A stretch of 64,000 nucleotides of DNA from Synanceia verrucosa (taxonomy: Eukaryota > Chordata > Actinopteri > Perciformes > Synanceiidae). Below are positions 14,429 through 23,733 of the stretch, one piece after another. Below the pieces are notes generated by a model. It saw only the letters and a program-made list of their open reading frames with translations. It made no database searches and was not told the origin of the DNA. The position numbers were made by a program, and so were the translations under genes. The stretch is from contig CM056566.1 of NCBI GenBank assembly GCA_029721515.1, forward strand, positions 24,219,269-24,283,268, in the 5' to 3' direction. Every line of letters begins with the position of its first letter. Position 1 is the first letter of the stretch.

Positions 14429-17400
14429 ACAGTCATGGAAAAAATTATTAGACCACCCTTGTTTTCTTCAATTTCTTGTTCATTCTAATATCTGGTACCA
14501 CTAAGCGTATAATACAATGAACACAACAAAAAATGCAGCTGGTCACATAATACTTTATGTCCTATTTGACATTCTTAAGCTTAATTGATTCCCAGGGTAT
14601 ATAAGAGGCCATTTCATGTCACAAGCAGCACTGCACATGCAAAGGCCTAGAGTGGTTTCCTGCTTACATTCAAGCCGTAGCACAACTCAGAAGTTGTCAG
14701 CTCTCACATAATGCCTAAAACAAAGAATTATGTGAAGCAACAAAGGCAGCCATCTTGGCACTGCTGGAAATTGGCATGAGTGAGAGACAGGTAGCGAAAA
14801 AACTGAAGATCTCCAAGACAGCCGTTCGTTCCAACCAAAAAAAACAAGCTGAACATGGCACTACCAAATTGCTACCTGGCCGTGGCAGAAAGCGTCTTTC
14901 TACCCCACGAGATGACCGTTGCACTCATCCGTTCCTGTGTCAGGAATCGTCGTCAGACCTCCAGGGACCTTAAAAATGAGTGGGCACTGTCGAGAAATGT
15001 GACTTGCTCGGCAAGGACAGTTGAAACCGACTTGTTGAAGCTGGTTTGAAGTCACACAGAGCACGCATAGAAGCCCTTCATCAATGAAAGGCAGAGGAAG
15101 GCCCGGTTACTCTTTGCTCGAGACCACAAGGATTGGTCTGTTGATGATTGGGCTAAGGTTCTCTTCAGTGATGAATCCAATTTTGAATTGATGCCCACTC
15201 CAGCCAACTTACTGGTTAGGAGGAAGCCTGGAGAAGCTTACAACCCAGACTGTCTTGCCCCTACAGTAAAACATGGGGTGGATCAGTCATGATCTGGGGT
15301 TGTTTCAGTCTGAGTGGAACAGGGCAAATGCAATTGTGTGAAGGCCGAATGAACCAGGTCAAGTACAGGACTACCCTTGAAAACAGTCTTCTTCCATCAG
15401 CTGGAAAACTCTTTCCTGCCTCGAATGACTGGATTTTCCAACAAGACAATGCCCCTTGCCACACGGCAAGGTCAGTTAAAGCCTGGATGGAGAACCACAA
15501 CATTCGCACCATGCCTTGGCCTGCTCAATCACCAGATCTTAATCCAATTGAAAACCTGTGGAAAATCATCAAACTCAAAATGGAGAACCACAAGCCCAAA
15601 AACAAAGAAAATTTGTTTGAATTTGTCCAACAGGAATGGGCTGCTGTGACAGCAGAACAATGTCAGAAGCTGGTGGAGAGCATGCCAAGACGCATGGCTG
15701 CAGTCATCAAAAACAATGGTTATGCAATCAAGTATTAACTCTTGTGTGTATCATGTGTTTAAAGCAAACAGAAAAGAAAACATGGAATGCTTAAAAGTAG
15801 TGTTTTTGGCGGTACAATGCCATAGCTGTTGATGTAAGAATTTCAGTAATTTTGGTTATTATCAAGAAAACCATGGAAAATGAATAATCCTTAGTTCTTA
15901 AATTAAACTCTCATGAGCTATTTTTGTTGTTATCATTATAATTGTCCAAACAAATGTACCTTTAGTTGAGCCAGGCATTAAAATTAACAAGAAATTGAAG
16001 AAAACAAGGGTGGTCTAATAATTTTTTCCATGACTGTATATATGGAGCTACAGGTCTTTATAGACAGGAAGAGGACAAAAACAGCAGATACATCAGCTCA
16101 TATAATATTAATAATGTTTAATTAGTGGTGATGTTATATTAATGTGCAGCCTGGTGACAGATGGAGGGAAAAGTGAATTATGTCTGATTACACCTGTGCT
16201 GCAATGATCGATCAGTTAGTCAATACAACTGATCACTAAAGATTTTGATAATCAATTATTAAGTTTGATTCATGTCTACATTCTGCTCTCTAACCTGCAG
16301 AAGGTAAATACCTCTGTGTTAAAGTTAAAACGTGAATCTGAAAAACATGATTAGAAACTGAGCAGAGCTGCAACCATCAATCCATTAATTCTTTAATCAA
16401 CGAGTTCAACCAGTGAATGTCAGTTTTATAAAGAAATAAAAGCCTTACCCCTCTAATCTCAGCTTCTTAAATGTGAATATTTCCTGTTTCTTCCCTCCTC
16501 TGTCACAGTAAACTGTATATTTTTGAAACTCTGATCCACATTTTTCACCACTGTACAGTTTCCTGCTTTAATGAAGGAATTAGGCAAAAATTATCTTTTT
16601 TTTTTTATTTTTTTTTTTTATAAAAGTTCAGTTGGCATGCACTTACACAGTAGTGTATCACCATCACCATTTATGAATTACCAGCCTGATATTAACACAA
16701 ATGCAGAATTTAAAAAAGAAAAAAAAACATATAACTAAAAAATTTGTTTAATTCTGATAATTCACTGTTTAGATTTAATTGTTAATTTAGTTGTTTAAAT
16801 TTATTGATTACTTCCCAAACATTTGCTGTTGCTGCTTATTGTTTTATTCTGTTACGATCAAACACTTTTGGGAGTTTCAGGAACTCATGATGGTATTTGT
16901 AAATAAATAAATGGGATTAGGTGCAATTATTCATTTTTTTACATTTTTATAATTATCATTATCAATTTCTCAACACAGTTGTGCATCACGATATCTCGAT
17001 ATGAGATTTAATCACGTCACAACGATACAAGTTTATTAACAAAATGGTTGAAGATTAATTTATTGGATGGCGATTAATCGATCAATCGTTGCAGCTCTAT
17101 GAAGTTCTAATTACGGTGTTTAGATCCACTTTTCACTGCAATTATTCAAACTAAAGATCCACCTTTAACACTGGGAAAAAAACTGAACCTGATCGATTGA
17201 TCTGATCATGATGACCTCATCAGACAAACAGACCATAATACTCCTCTTACCAGCGTCGGAGAGGCTGCTGTGTCAACGGGACGCTCCTCAGCGCCGCTCC
17301 CATCAACATGAAGAAGGCCGACAGCAGGAGGGACGTCCGCAGACCTGCCAGGTGAACAAAGTAATCCATTACTTCCAAAAATTTAAAAAAAAAAAAAAAC

Positions 17401-20400
17401 TTCCTCAGGTGGAAAAAGAGCAGAGAATCATAAAGTGTGCGTACAAAATATTTAATAAACATACTGTACTGAAATGATCATTTCATTTCAATATTTGATT
17501 TTTTTTTTACATATATTTTTTAATACTTTTTTATCTCTTAATGTGTAATATCACTCCTATTCATTTCTTCTATTCACTGTTTCTCTATTTATTCCTTTAC
17601 TGATGACACTGCTTCTTATTTTCATAAAGGCTCTTATTGTGATTATTGCTCTGCACATTTCACTAAAAAAGGATTATCTGATCTTTATTTTACTTTGGAA
17701 AGCACCTGGTTAAAACAGGAAACAACATGGCTGCTCATTAACTTCCTGTTACAATCCACCAAATTCCACTGGAAAAAAAGAGATTTAAGTTTAGAACAAC
17801 TTTATCCAGTTATCCAACTTAGTACAAATCTATTATTATATTTTATATTATTGTTATCATATAACAATTAATTCCGCTTGTTCCTATTTAATAAATTTTA
17901 AATATTTTTCGGGTCTTAGGAAATTGTGACAAGCATTCATAAACTGCTAATACAGGACTAGGAGCACTGATGTTAATCCTAATATTTTATTCCTGAAAAA
18001 TCACTTTGTTAAAAATATTCTCTGAAAGCAGCTTAACTAATTAAACTTACATTATGAACAAACTGAGGATTAACATTCATCTAAAAAATGAAAATACTAA
18101 TCATTTAGCTTGACAATGTGCTTAAAGTTTTGTACGTAAAGTCACCGTTTCTTTATTAGCACAGAGTAAAGTTAACAGTCTGTCACATTGAATCTTTATT
18201 TCAGTGAATTAATCTCTAAGTCCACCCAGCTCAGATCATTAAAATGCTCTTCAGCTACATAAATAAAACAACAACACGTTTAATGTTTGTTTACCACTTG
18301 AGCAGAGCAGCAAACATGAGCTGCTCTATTTATTCAGTAGCTGGCAGCGCTTCCTGTTCATCCCTGCACCACCTGTCAGTATATCAGTATAACGTGATGC
18401 AGCAACAACTGCTTCAGTTTGGACTGGCTGTGCCTAATAAACTGGCCACTGACGGCATATGGAATATAAAAAAAAAACCACTAAATGTGCAAAAAGACAG
18501 AAATAAGTTCCTTGTTTGATATTCGTTTTTATTCTCAGTTTCACCCACATGACTGATTTAAGGAAACTCTCTCCACTTCCCTTTTCTTCTTTTTCCACAA
18601 AAAACACCAGCATCACATTATACCTTCTAATCCATTTATCGCTCTTTATTAATACATAATATATGTCTTTTCTTTCTTTACCATAGTTTTTTTTATTATA
18701 CCAAAGTGTGGCTGTATTTTTATGTGCAGTACAAAATGTGTGAATGTAAAAAGTACTAACAGTGAAGTACTTTCTACCACTAGCAACACCAGAAAATACC
18801 AGCTCTCTCCGATATGTCTATCACTGCATATTAATGTATATTAATTCATACGCTCCATTCCAATAAGTTTTTACTCATTTATACACCATATTACGGGTGG
18901 GGAAAAATATTGGCAATATATGGCATATATATGGCAATATATCGCAATACTTATTCTTCTGCTATAATATTTATTTTTAATTTCTTAATATTGAATCACC
19001 CCTAAAAAAAGTCATGTTTTGGGCCAACTGTAAATCCAGAACAACATCTGCACGCTGAAATAAAAATAAAAAAAAATCCCCATAAACACTGTAACAGCCC
19101 TAATATACACACATATGTATATGTTATATATAAAAGTATATATATTGCAATAATGTATGGCATTGTGACTCACGTATCGCGATATATATTGTTTCATATC
19201 TTGACTCAAGCCCTTGACAATACCCACCTCTATTCCATACACAGTATTGTCTATTTCATGGTGCTGAAGCAAAGCTAAATGGCCTTCTCCTGTTTATGGA
19301 CAGTAAATATCTATCAGTAAATATCTATTCTATTCTGTTCTATAGCAGTTTATCCAGAGGAATGTTATCTGGAGTGAGGACAGGGACTCTCACATCATGA
19401 CGCATGAGCGTTCACAGAATAAACAGGCAGTGATTGAATCAGGATCACATGTTGGGACTGTTGTGAAACTACTCCAGCTGTCTGCTGATTGGCTGCTGCT
19501 CCAGCTGTTGAAACATCTGTCACCTGACCTGACGGCTTTGAACTTTACCTGCGTCAGTCAGGTGATGCATAGGAACTGGTTCAACATGTCCTGTGGTTTG
19601 AAGACGTTAAACAGAGGAGCTGCTGATCCTGGATAAGCCAGTTTTTCTCTCTATAACCCTCTATATCAATCACACTCATTATCAATAACCTGCTGATTAG
19701 TTCCTCCACTAATTGATCAGTTAAAAATGGTGAAAAATGAGGATGATGTTTTAAAATTTCTCAAAAATAAAAATATTCAGTTAAGAAATATTCTCATTTA
19801 TTCTGAAAATATCTACTTATTGATTAAATAACTATCAAAATAGTTGGAGATTAATTTAATAGTTAATAACTAATTGCTTATTGTTAAATCATTTCATATT
19901 TCTATAACTATATATCAAGACATAGCATGTTTTCTAGTAATTCAAAAAATAAATAATCAGTATGAATTAAATACTTACACTGGACTAATCAAAGTGTTTG
20001 TTCATTTAATTAACAATTTTGGTGCAAAACGGTGAGATTTTCTGAGAATTTCCAGTTAGCGTGCGTTTTTTTATTATTAATTTACTAACAGTCATGCATC
20101 ATAATATGACTATAAATTATCAGATTAAATTGTTTTAAACATGTGACCATCACAACGACAACTGGTTTCCAAAATTTACCAAACTAAAAATAAACTTTTA
20201 TAATCAAACATCTGCTATTTTTTGTTGCTAAATATGAGACAAGCTAAATCTATTTATAATTATTATTTTTAATATTGTAAAGCACTTGTTCTGTGAAAAA
20301 TGATTATATTAATAATTAATGGAGACCATATTCAAAAAGTAACTAAAGCTGTAAAATAACTGTAATGCAAACATTATTTCTCAGGTCATAAAGATTAGTT

Positions 20401-21396
20401 CATCTAAGTATCACAGTATATACTGTGATTTCACTCTGCATATGATAATAAGCAGTGGCATTTTTTAACAAATTATAATAGCACTTTTTTATGAATTTTT
20501 CAAGAATTTACTGACAACCTATAATATTGTTTCTTGTCCAACATATTATGCTATGATTTAATCTATAGTGTGGTATATATATTTATATTATCAATATTTT
20601 TCTCATTTTTTTTCAACAAACTATACTATGACTTTTTCCCATTTTTTATACATCCCATGATTTAGATTTTTCATCATGTTACACTATGATTTGACATTTT
20701 ACATCAGTGAAAACATGATGACAGTGAGCAGGCCACACCTGACCTACTGACAGTGAGCACAGATCACACCTGACCTACTGACAGTGAGCACAGATCACAC
20801 CTGACCTACTGACAGTGAGCACAGATCACACCTGACCTACTGACAGTGAACACAGATCACACCTGACCTACTGACAGTGAGCACAGATCACACCTGACCT
20901 ACTGACAGTGAGCACAGGCCACACCTGACCTACTGACAGTGAGCACAGATCACACCTGACCTACTGACAGTGAGCACAGATCACACCTGACCTACTGACA
21001 GTGAACACAGGTCACACCTGACCTGTTAACAGCAGATAACACTGAGTGGTTTCCTCCTGATAGGACACAGTGTCCTAAAATCACAGCCAACTCACCTTTT
21101 TTGTCCATTAACCACATGAACAGCAGCCATGGCACGAAGCCCACCGGGCCCCACAGCACCAGGACAGCGATGTCGGACTTGGTGAAGCCGAAAGCGTGAA
21201 CGGCGGAGTTCTGGATGGGCCCCCAGAAGTTCCACACCATCCCCTGCATGAAGCCCAGCAGGGAGAACAGGGTCAGAACCAGCCATCTTCTCCCGTACAC
21301 TCGGCTGTTGGCTGGCGGACTGCTGCTTGTCTCCGCATGAGAAGGGACGAGAAGCGGCTCCCTTTCGGCCTCGGTGCTCGAACCGGCGGCCCCCAT
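1040..21396 (-). CDS. slc49a4: SLC49A4 (DIRC2) lysosomal MFS transporter, 3' end outside window
   Basis: A 12-helix major facilitator protein of lysosomal membranes; the family member SLC49A4 is reported to export pyridoxine with protons. Coding exons in gene order: 21396-21096, 17344-17251, 11786-11511, 10389-10260, 1148-1040. All have consensus GT-AG borders and compatible phases, giving about 303 residues against about 478 in human, so the C-terminal third lies left of the window. Exon 1 begins MGAAGSSTEAEREPLL; the acidic dileucine EREPLL matches the known lysosomal sorting signal of this protein. Helix 1 contains RRWLVLTLFSLLGFMQGMVW, then NFWGPIQNSA. Exon 3 has LIHGGQFLNALGGP and ERATATA-like DQRATATAVASLFSYLG. 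Exon 4 ends PPSVAAASQRLSYRSSICRL and exon 5 reads NLRFLMLALAYAVPSGV. Introns are long (5.5 to 9.1 kb for introns 2 and 4) and rich in repeats. The gene is head-to-head with hspbap1, as in human. Identity is secure. Confidence 0.97.
1149..3825. other. slc49a4 intron 4, distal part without a gene
   Basis: Mostly AT-rich intronic sequence. Short ORFs on both strands at 2122-2352 and 2746-3141 have no family features. The block at about 2800-3140 is richer in GC and non-repetitive, with several CAATTA/TAATCAC-type homeodomain-like words. It could be a conserved non-coding element but nothing here proves that. A GCTAGCTGCTAGCTGCTAGC run lies near 3476. Confidence 0.5.
3826..4935 (+). mobile_element. 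Unclassified interspersed repeat, long copy
   Basis: About 1.1 kb that starts with TGTGAAACAGGTCCGCAAGG and ends with ACCGCTTGCGGTTTTCTAGT. The first about 220 bp recur at 9050-9232 with the same order of blocks (CCCAACGTTAAAAAGTTGTATAA, TTTGCACATTCCTGC, AAAATGGCTGAAT), which shows it is a dispersed repeat. No long ORF and no clear terminal inverted repeats are visible. I recognise the GGGCCCGAGC-type start as common in fish genomes but cannot assign a class. The short ORFs inside on both strands are not genes. Confidence 0.75.
5705..5718. promoter_or_regulatory. Perfect palindromic X-box (RFX site)
   Basis: GTTGCCATGGCAAC is a perfect 14-bp palindrome and fits the RFX consensus (GTNRCC, 0-3 bases, RGYAAC) at every position. 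Flanking C and G extend the palindrome to 18 bp (5703-5720). It sits 198 bp upstream of the ATG of the coiled-coil ORF at 5916. RFX factors commonly drive ciliary and testis genes through such sites near the promoter. A possible splice acceptor (TTTTTTTCAG, ending 5682) lies just before it, so the site could alternatively be in a 5' exon. Confidence 0.7.
5916..7079 (+). CDS. Intronless coiled-coil protein nested antisense in slc49a4
   Basis: An uninterrupted 387-codon ORF beginning MASNVQCNQDGPTLGVQDQE. The frame stays open upstream to a TTG at 5796, but 5916 is the first ATG; its context (ATCAATGG) is moderate. The protein is almost wholly charged heptad-like helix with no signal peptide or membrane segment. 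Residues about 22-75 and 108-160 form an internal repeat: QDLNKSL...NQELASENAALKEQLAS-KESGW against QDLRKSL...NSRLASEITALRQQMAT-REFSW. Further Trp-centred motifs occur later (AKWETMW, AEWKTKL). The tail from about residue 325 is extremely Lys/Glu-rich and ends SCFPWW. I do not recognise an orthologue. It lies wholly inside slc49a4 intron 4 on the opposite strand, has no introns in the coding part, and is followed by AATAAA and an A-rich stretch, so a retrocopy origin is plausible. The intact length argues for a functional gene or a young copy. Confidence 0.75.
   Translation: MASNVQCNQDGPTLGVQDQEHQDLNKSLMISFKENQELASENAALKEQLASKESGWEMEKSKILKALKSERAIRKQAQADLKAKERETKKPVTAKPETITILQNKGLQDLRKSLLEAQNTNSRLASEITALRQQMATREFSWQQETAWIQQAAAEREEMISFLWQSLLHEQEKTLYAYDELNHVTVQYENFNSRMAMDLNAKWETMWCQEQEKMALERQTLEENSARELSQVIQEKDDQFATIASDKKALEAESLEYKARLEELERKFIQSEAEWKTKLSTLEDQRRSELSAEEGSSQVLTQNKSDLQVCDLNLLELQQTAEKDKVELTKAEIKAKKEAAKKLEKERKEKEEREKKEKAKKEKQEQKELKRQKKEKQTKTTSCFPWW
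7058..7320 (+). repeat. Tandem duplication spanning the stop codon of the coiled-coil ORF
   Basis: The segment from the last codons of the ORF into the 3' region is repeated about 151 bp further on. TGGTAAAGAAACCTCTGG at the stop (TAA 7077-7079) matches TGATAAAGAAACCTCTGG at about 7225, and both are followed by similar GCAGG-TCCTGCA, TGATTCTCC and TTTCTCCAGGCACT-type blocks. The downstream copy is diverged and slightly shorter. The last block resembles the reverse complement of the interspersed repeat at 8706-8840. Confidence 0.7.
7364..7369 (+). terminator. Polyadenylation signal of the coiled-coil gene
   Basis: AATAAA 285 bp after the stop codon, followed at once by an A-rich run. It is the first such signal downstream of the ORF on this strand. 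The A-rich run could be the remnant of a poly(A) tail if the gene is a retrocopy. Confidence 0.5.
7375..8190. other. Intronic sequence, no gene seen
   Basis: AT-rich spacer inside slc49a4 intron 4. Short ORFs at 7519-7859 on both strands lack any family feature. A piece near 7680-7730 (CCAGAGCACTGATGGCTCTG, GGGGAAAACACTGG) looks like a degenerate dispersed repeat. Confidence 0.5.
8195..8842 (+). mobile_element. Common fish interspersed repeat, split by a SINE
   Basis: Left part 8195-8374 begins with a CATCCATTCATCCATTATCT run, then CTACCGCTTATCC, GGGCTGGAGCCTATCCCAGC, CAGGGTACACCCTGGACAAG and TTCACACCTACGG. The right part resumes at about 8704 with CCAATTAACCTAATCCCCAT, GCATGTTTTTGGA, AGCTGGAGTACCTGG and GTGCTAACCACTACGCCACT. 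The two halves are one element interrupted by the SINE at 8375-8703. A second, shorter copy of the left part is at 52862-52990. Confidence 0.85.
8375..8703 (+). mobile_element. tRNA-derived SINE nested in an older repeat
   Basis: The head GGGCGGCAGTAGCTCAGTCT has a pol III A-box-like TAGCTCAGTCTG, and about 35 bp on there is a B-box-like GGTCGCCAGTTCAAGTCC. The body contains CCCTTGAGCAAGGCACCGAA and CCCCCAACTGCTCGGGG, and the tail is GGATTAATAAAGG followed by (CTT)n. A 9-bp target duplication, TCAATTTAA, is at 8366-8374 and 8704-8712. The same family lies in reverse at 22262-22562. It is not a functional tRNA gene. Confidence 0.9.
9050..9232 (+). mobile_element. Truncated copy of the unclassified repeat
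   Basis: Begins AGGGCCCGAGCGGACTGTG, then follows the start of the element at 3826 closely up to GCAAAATGGCTGAAT, where the match ends. It retains the GGGCCCGAGC start that the longer copy has lost, so it helps define the 5' end of the family. Confidence 0.8.
9739..9825 (+). repeat. 14-bp short tandem repeat
   Basis: About five to six copies of a 14-bp unit of the form CCAGCAGATYYKGG. Because the unit is not a multiple of three, the ORFs crossing it (9682-10080 and others) change peptide from copy to copy. I regard those ORFs as chance. Confidence 0.8.
11787..14376. other. slc49a4 intron 2, left part
   Basis: No gene seen. It contains (AAT)n at about 12151-12184, A-rich stretches with ACAAAACTGTCACAAAC repeated near 11985 and 12050, and a strongly T-rich tract at 13190-13740 built of TTTATTTTA-like words. 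Short ORFs at 12582-13041 and 13334-13661 are compositional. A more complex block at 14110-14290 is unexplained. Confidence 0.6.
14377..14426. repeat. (AT)n microsatellite, Tc1 target
   Basis: About 25 AT dinucleotides immediately left of the Tc1 element at 14430. A short TATATATGG remnant follows the right end of that element, so the transposon inserted at a TA within or at the edge of this tract. Confidence 0.9.
14430..16036 (+). mobile_element. Tc1/mariner element, full-length but inactivated
   Basis: A 1607-bp element flanked by TA at 14428-14429 and 16037-16038. The left end reads CAGTCATGGAAAAAATTATT then AGACCACCCTTGTTTTCTTC. The right end is its reverse complement over more than 50 bp (AACAAGAAATTGAAGAAAAC, AAGGGTGGTCTAATAA, TTTTTTCCATGACTG). 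It encodes one broken transposase. Length, long near-identical inverted repeats and TA target are as expected for fish Tc1-like elements. Confidence 0.95.
14712..15738 (+). pseudogene. Tc1 transposase pseudogene
   Basis: DD34E transposase broken by at least four frameshifts. The N-terminal MPKTK is followed by a one-base loss. The paired helix-turn-helix part MALLEIGMSERQVAKKLKIS is in one frame (from 14755), and RSCVRNRRQTSRDLKNEW in another. Further indels occur near 15070 and just before 15289 (the KHGGGSVMIWG region). The last 149 codons (15289-15738) are open and hold WIFQQDNAPCHTA and SPDLNPIENLW. The spacing between the second D and the E is 34 residues. The first catalytic D lies in FSDESNFEL near 15169. 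It cannot make active enzyme. Confidence 0.93.
16040..17250. other. slc49a4 intron 2, right part
   Basis: AT-rich with poly-T near 16595-16620. Near 16980-17100 is a degenerate stretch (CACGATATCTCGATATGAG, GATTAATCGATCAATCG) that resembles dispersed fish repeat sequence. No gene seen. Confidence 0.5.
17345..20705. other. slc49a4 intron 1, body
   Basis: Long AT-rich intron with no gene. The segment 18893-19232 starts GGGTGGGGAAAAATATTGGC and ends CTTGACAATACCCACC, with GCGATATAT words between. It may be a small degenerate non-autonomous DNA transposon, but terminal repeats are too short to be sure. Short ORFs at 18244-18519 and 19397-19636 show no family feature. Confidence 0.45.
20708..21030. 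repeat. 31-bp minisatellite near slc49a4 exon 1
   Basis: About ten copies of a 31-bp unit read on the plus strand as GACAGTGAGCACAGATCACA followed by CCTGACCTACT. Variants have GTGAAC for GTGAGC and GGCC or GGTC for GATC. It ends about 65 bp from the donor site of slc49a4 exon 1, inside intron 1. Confidence 0.97.
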
Positions 21397-21990
21397 GGGG
21401 ACGTTAGCTGTCCGTCGGTTCCGTTGAAATTCTAAAAAAAAATAAAAAAAAATCCCTTTTTAACGGCTGTTCGGCAGCGGTATAACACCGACGTATCACC
21501 GGGTTCCCTTCGACCACACAAATAAACACAGCCGAGCGTCAGTTGAGGTCACTTGACTTTACCGCGCATGCGTGAGCGGAAGTAGTTTGACTAGTTTGAA
21601 ACCGATGTAGATGGGCGGCCATTTTGGGTCGTCCGATGCTTTAGCTTCAGAGCGGTCGTGGTAGCAGCCACGGAGCCGTAATGGTGTAGATTCACAGTGA
21701 CGTGTTGGGTGTTTCAGGGGTAACCGTACACAGTCATGTGATGTTTGTTTACTTCCGCCCGATACCCCAACAACACGTGTAGTGAAAGGTGAGTTTGTTT
21801 TTGTGAGAAGAGAACCCACTCTCTCCGCGAAGCTAGCTAACGTTAGCTTTCCAGGGATGTTAGCTTAGCTGCTAATGTGGTAGTGGAGTCGGAGTCTGCT
21901 GTTAAGCGAGGACAACGATCGTGAAACGAAGCTGAAACAAATACGGATGTAGTCTTCGGGGCTGAAGGCTTGAAAATTTGGTAAGTTTAT
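21397..21990. promoter_or_regulatory. Bidirectional promoter of slc49a4 and hspbap1
   Basis: CpG-rich interval between the slc49a4 ATG (21396, minus) and the hspbap1 side. It carries GCGCATGCG (NRF1-like, 21564-21572), CGGAAGT (ETS/GABP-like, 21577-21583) and GCGGCCATTTTG (YY1-like, 21615-21626). This is a typical set for TATA-less housekeeping promoters. Two good splice donors on the plus strand, AAAG-GTGAGT near 21789 and TTTG-GTAAGT near 21980, could end non-coding first exons of hspbap1. The acceptor CTCTTTCTGCAG directly before the hspbap1 ATG supports such a 5' intron. Start sites are inferred. Confidence 0.75.
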
Positions 21991-22261
21991 TATCTGAGTT
22001 GTCTGATGACCCCAAATTTCGCACGTAACTGTTAGCTTAAGTTCCTCTTGCTAAGTTGCTATATTTGTTAGTCTAAGAAATGTAGTAAGCTGAGACCCTA
22101 CTCGGCCTCTGATTGGCTTAGCGTTCCTCATGCCTAAACCTGACCTATCACAGCAGCGAAGACAGCGAGTATTAGCCAACCAGAGACAGAGTAGGGCGGG
22201 TCATGCCTCGCTAAACAGGATTCATTCAGACAACTGGATGGAGCATCAGGGACACAGAGAA

Positions 22262-22562
22262 GAAGAAGACTTACTTTTTTTTATTGATCCCTCAATGGGG
22301 AAATTACAGTTTTCACTCTGTTATTATTTTTCAGTTGCACATCACAAACAAGTTATGAAACACACATGCACATGCAGTAGAGGAGAGGTGTCAGAGTGAG
22401 GGGGCTGCCCCTTATCCAGGTGCACAAGCAGTTGGGGGTTCGGTGCCTTGCTCAAGGGCACATCGGCAGTACCCAGAATGAGGAACTAGCACCTTTGGAC
22501 TAGAACCAGCGATCCTCTGATTCCCAGCCCAAGTCACTACAGACTGAGCTACTGTCGCCCCC
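22262..22562 (-). mobile_element. tRNA-derived SINE, reverse copy
   Basis: Reverse complement of the family at 8375: tail (GAA)n and TTTTATTGATCCCTCAATGG on the left, then GGGGGCTGCCCCTTATCC, GGGGGTTCGGTGCCTTGCTC, and at the right GACTGAGCTACTGTCGCCCC, the complement of the tRNA-like head. I could not see a clear target duplication. It lies between the bidirectional promoter and the first coding exon of hspbap1, so probably in the 5' intron. Confidence 0.9.
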
Positions 22563-23733
22563 AAGGTGGTGTAAAATGAGAAACTAGGTCTATCAGATGA
22601 GAGTAATGATCAGATTTGACTGCTAAACATACAAGTGAGGTACAGCAATAATAATTTTAGAGTGGTCTACAGTGACATGGTAAGGGTCATCCATATTTTC
22701 TCATTGTCCTAGACTATGTTCCCCATCTTCATGATATAAACCAACACTGAGGGAAATTAAAAAGGGATTTCTTCACAGTCCAAATTACAAAATAATGAAG
22801 GTAGATGGAAATTCGTGCAGATGCAAATGCAGTTTGAATGGTAAAAAAAAAAAAATCTGACTATATTGAGAGATACCATCACAATCACCCACAGCCAGAA
22901 GTGACATTTCCAAATAGAAATGATAAAAAAAATCAAATAATTCAACGGAGAAGCAAACAACGACAAAAAGTCAATATTAATTAATTAAAATTAAATTCTG
23001 ACAAAGATAGCAGATGACAGTTTCACAGGTGCAAAAGAAACCTGTCGAATAAATTAAATAAGCAATAATGAATAATTTAGATGTGTTTCCAAACATTTAT
23101 TCAGTGTTCACATGTTGCAGTTTTTTTTGACAAGGTGTGTTTGTTAATTTATTCAAACTATGTACATCACTTGAAAACTGACACCTAAAACTACTGATCT
23201 GATCCACCTCTTTAATCTAAGACAACATAAAATCTGACTGTTGACCTGCTTTTAAAACTGACTGTTTTGTTTTAAATTAATCAGATCTAGGTTTGAGTTA
23301 AGGTGGAGGATGATTATAGTTCCCACTTTGATGTGCAAAAACCTGCACCTTTGGTTCCATCCGATGCCTTTAGGACGAACAGGAAATCATGAGGAACCTC
23401 CTCCTTGGTGGTTTTGGTTGTTAAAAACTGTCCTCTGGAGTCACACATTAACCTCAGACACCTGATTCTGTCAGGAAGCTAAATATGTGTCTGAAGGTCT
23501 GATGTTTGTGCTACAAACCTGTTCAGAAAGAAGGATGCTCCAGTTTCCTCTTGTCCCCAAACACTCCACAGGTTCCTGAGTAAAACAGTAAAGACAATTA
23601 AAACAAACACAGGACATACTGCTGTATATACTGTGCATATCCAGTTAAAGTGAAGGAGATGATGCTGGAGGTGATGCTGAGACAAACAGGTGTCTTAAAT
23701 ACTTGTTAATCAGCTGACCTCTTTCTGCAGACC
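22563..23733. other. Probable 5' intron of hspbap1
   Basis: No coding features. AT-rich, with a poly-A run near 22845. It ends in a good acceptor (CTCTTTCTGCAG, 23719-23730) three bases before the hspbap1 ATG. Confidence 0.55.

Noticed and set aside
15289..15738. Intact transposase gene
   Set aside because: Only the C-terminal 149 codons are open; upstream parts are in other frames separated by several indels.
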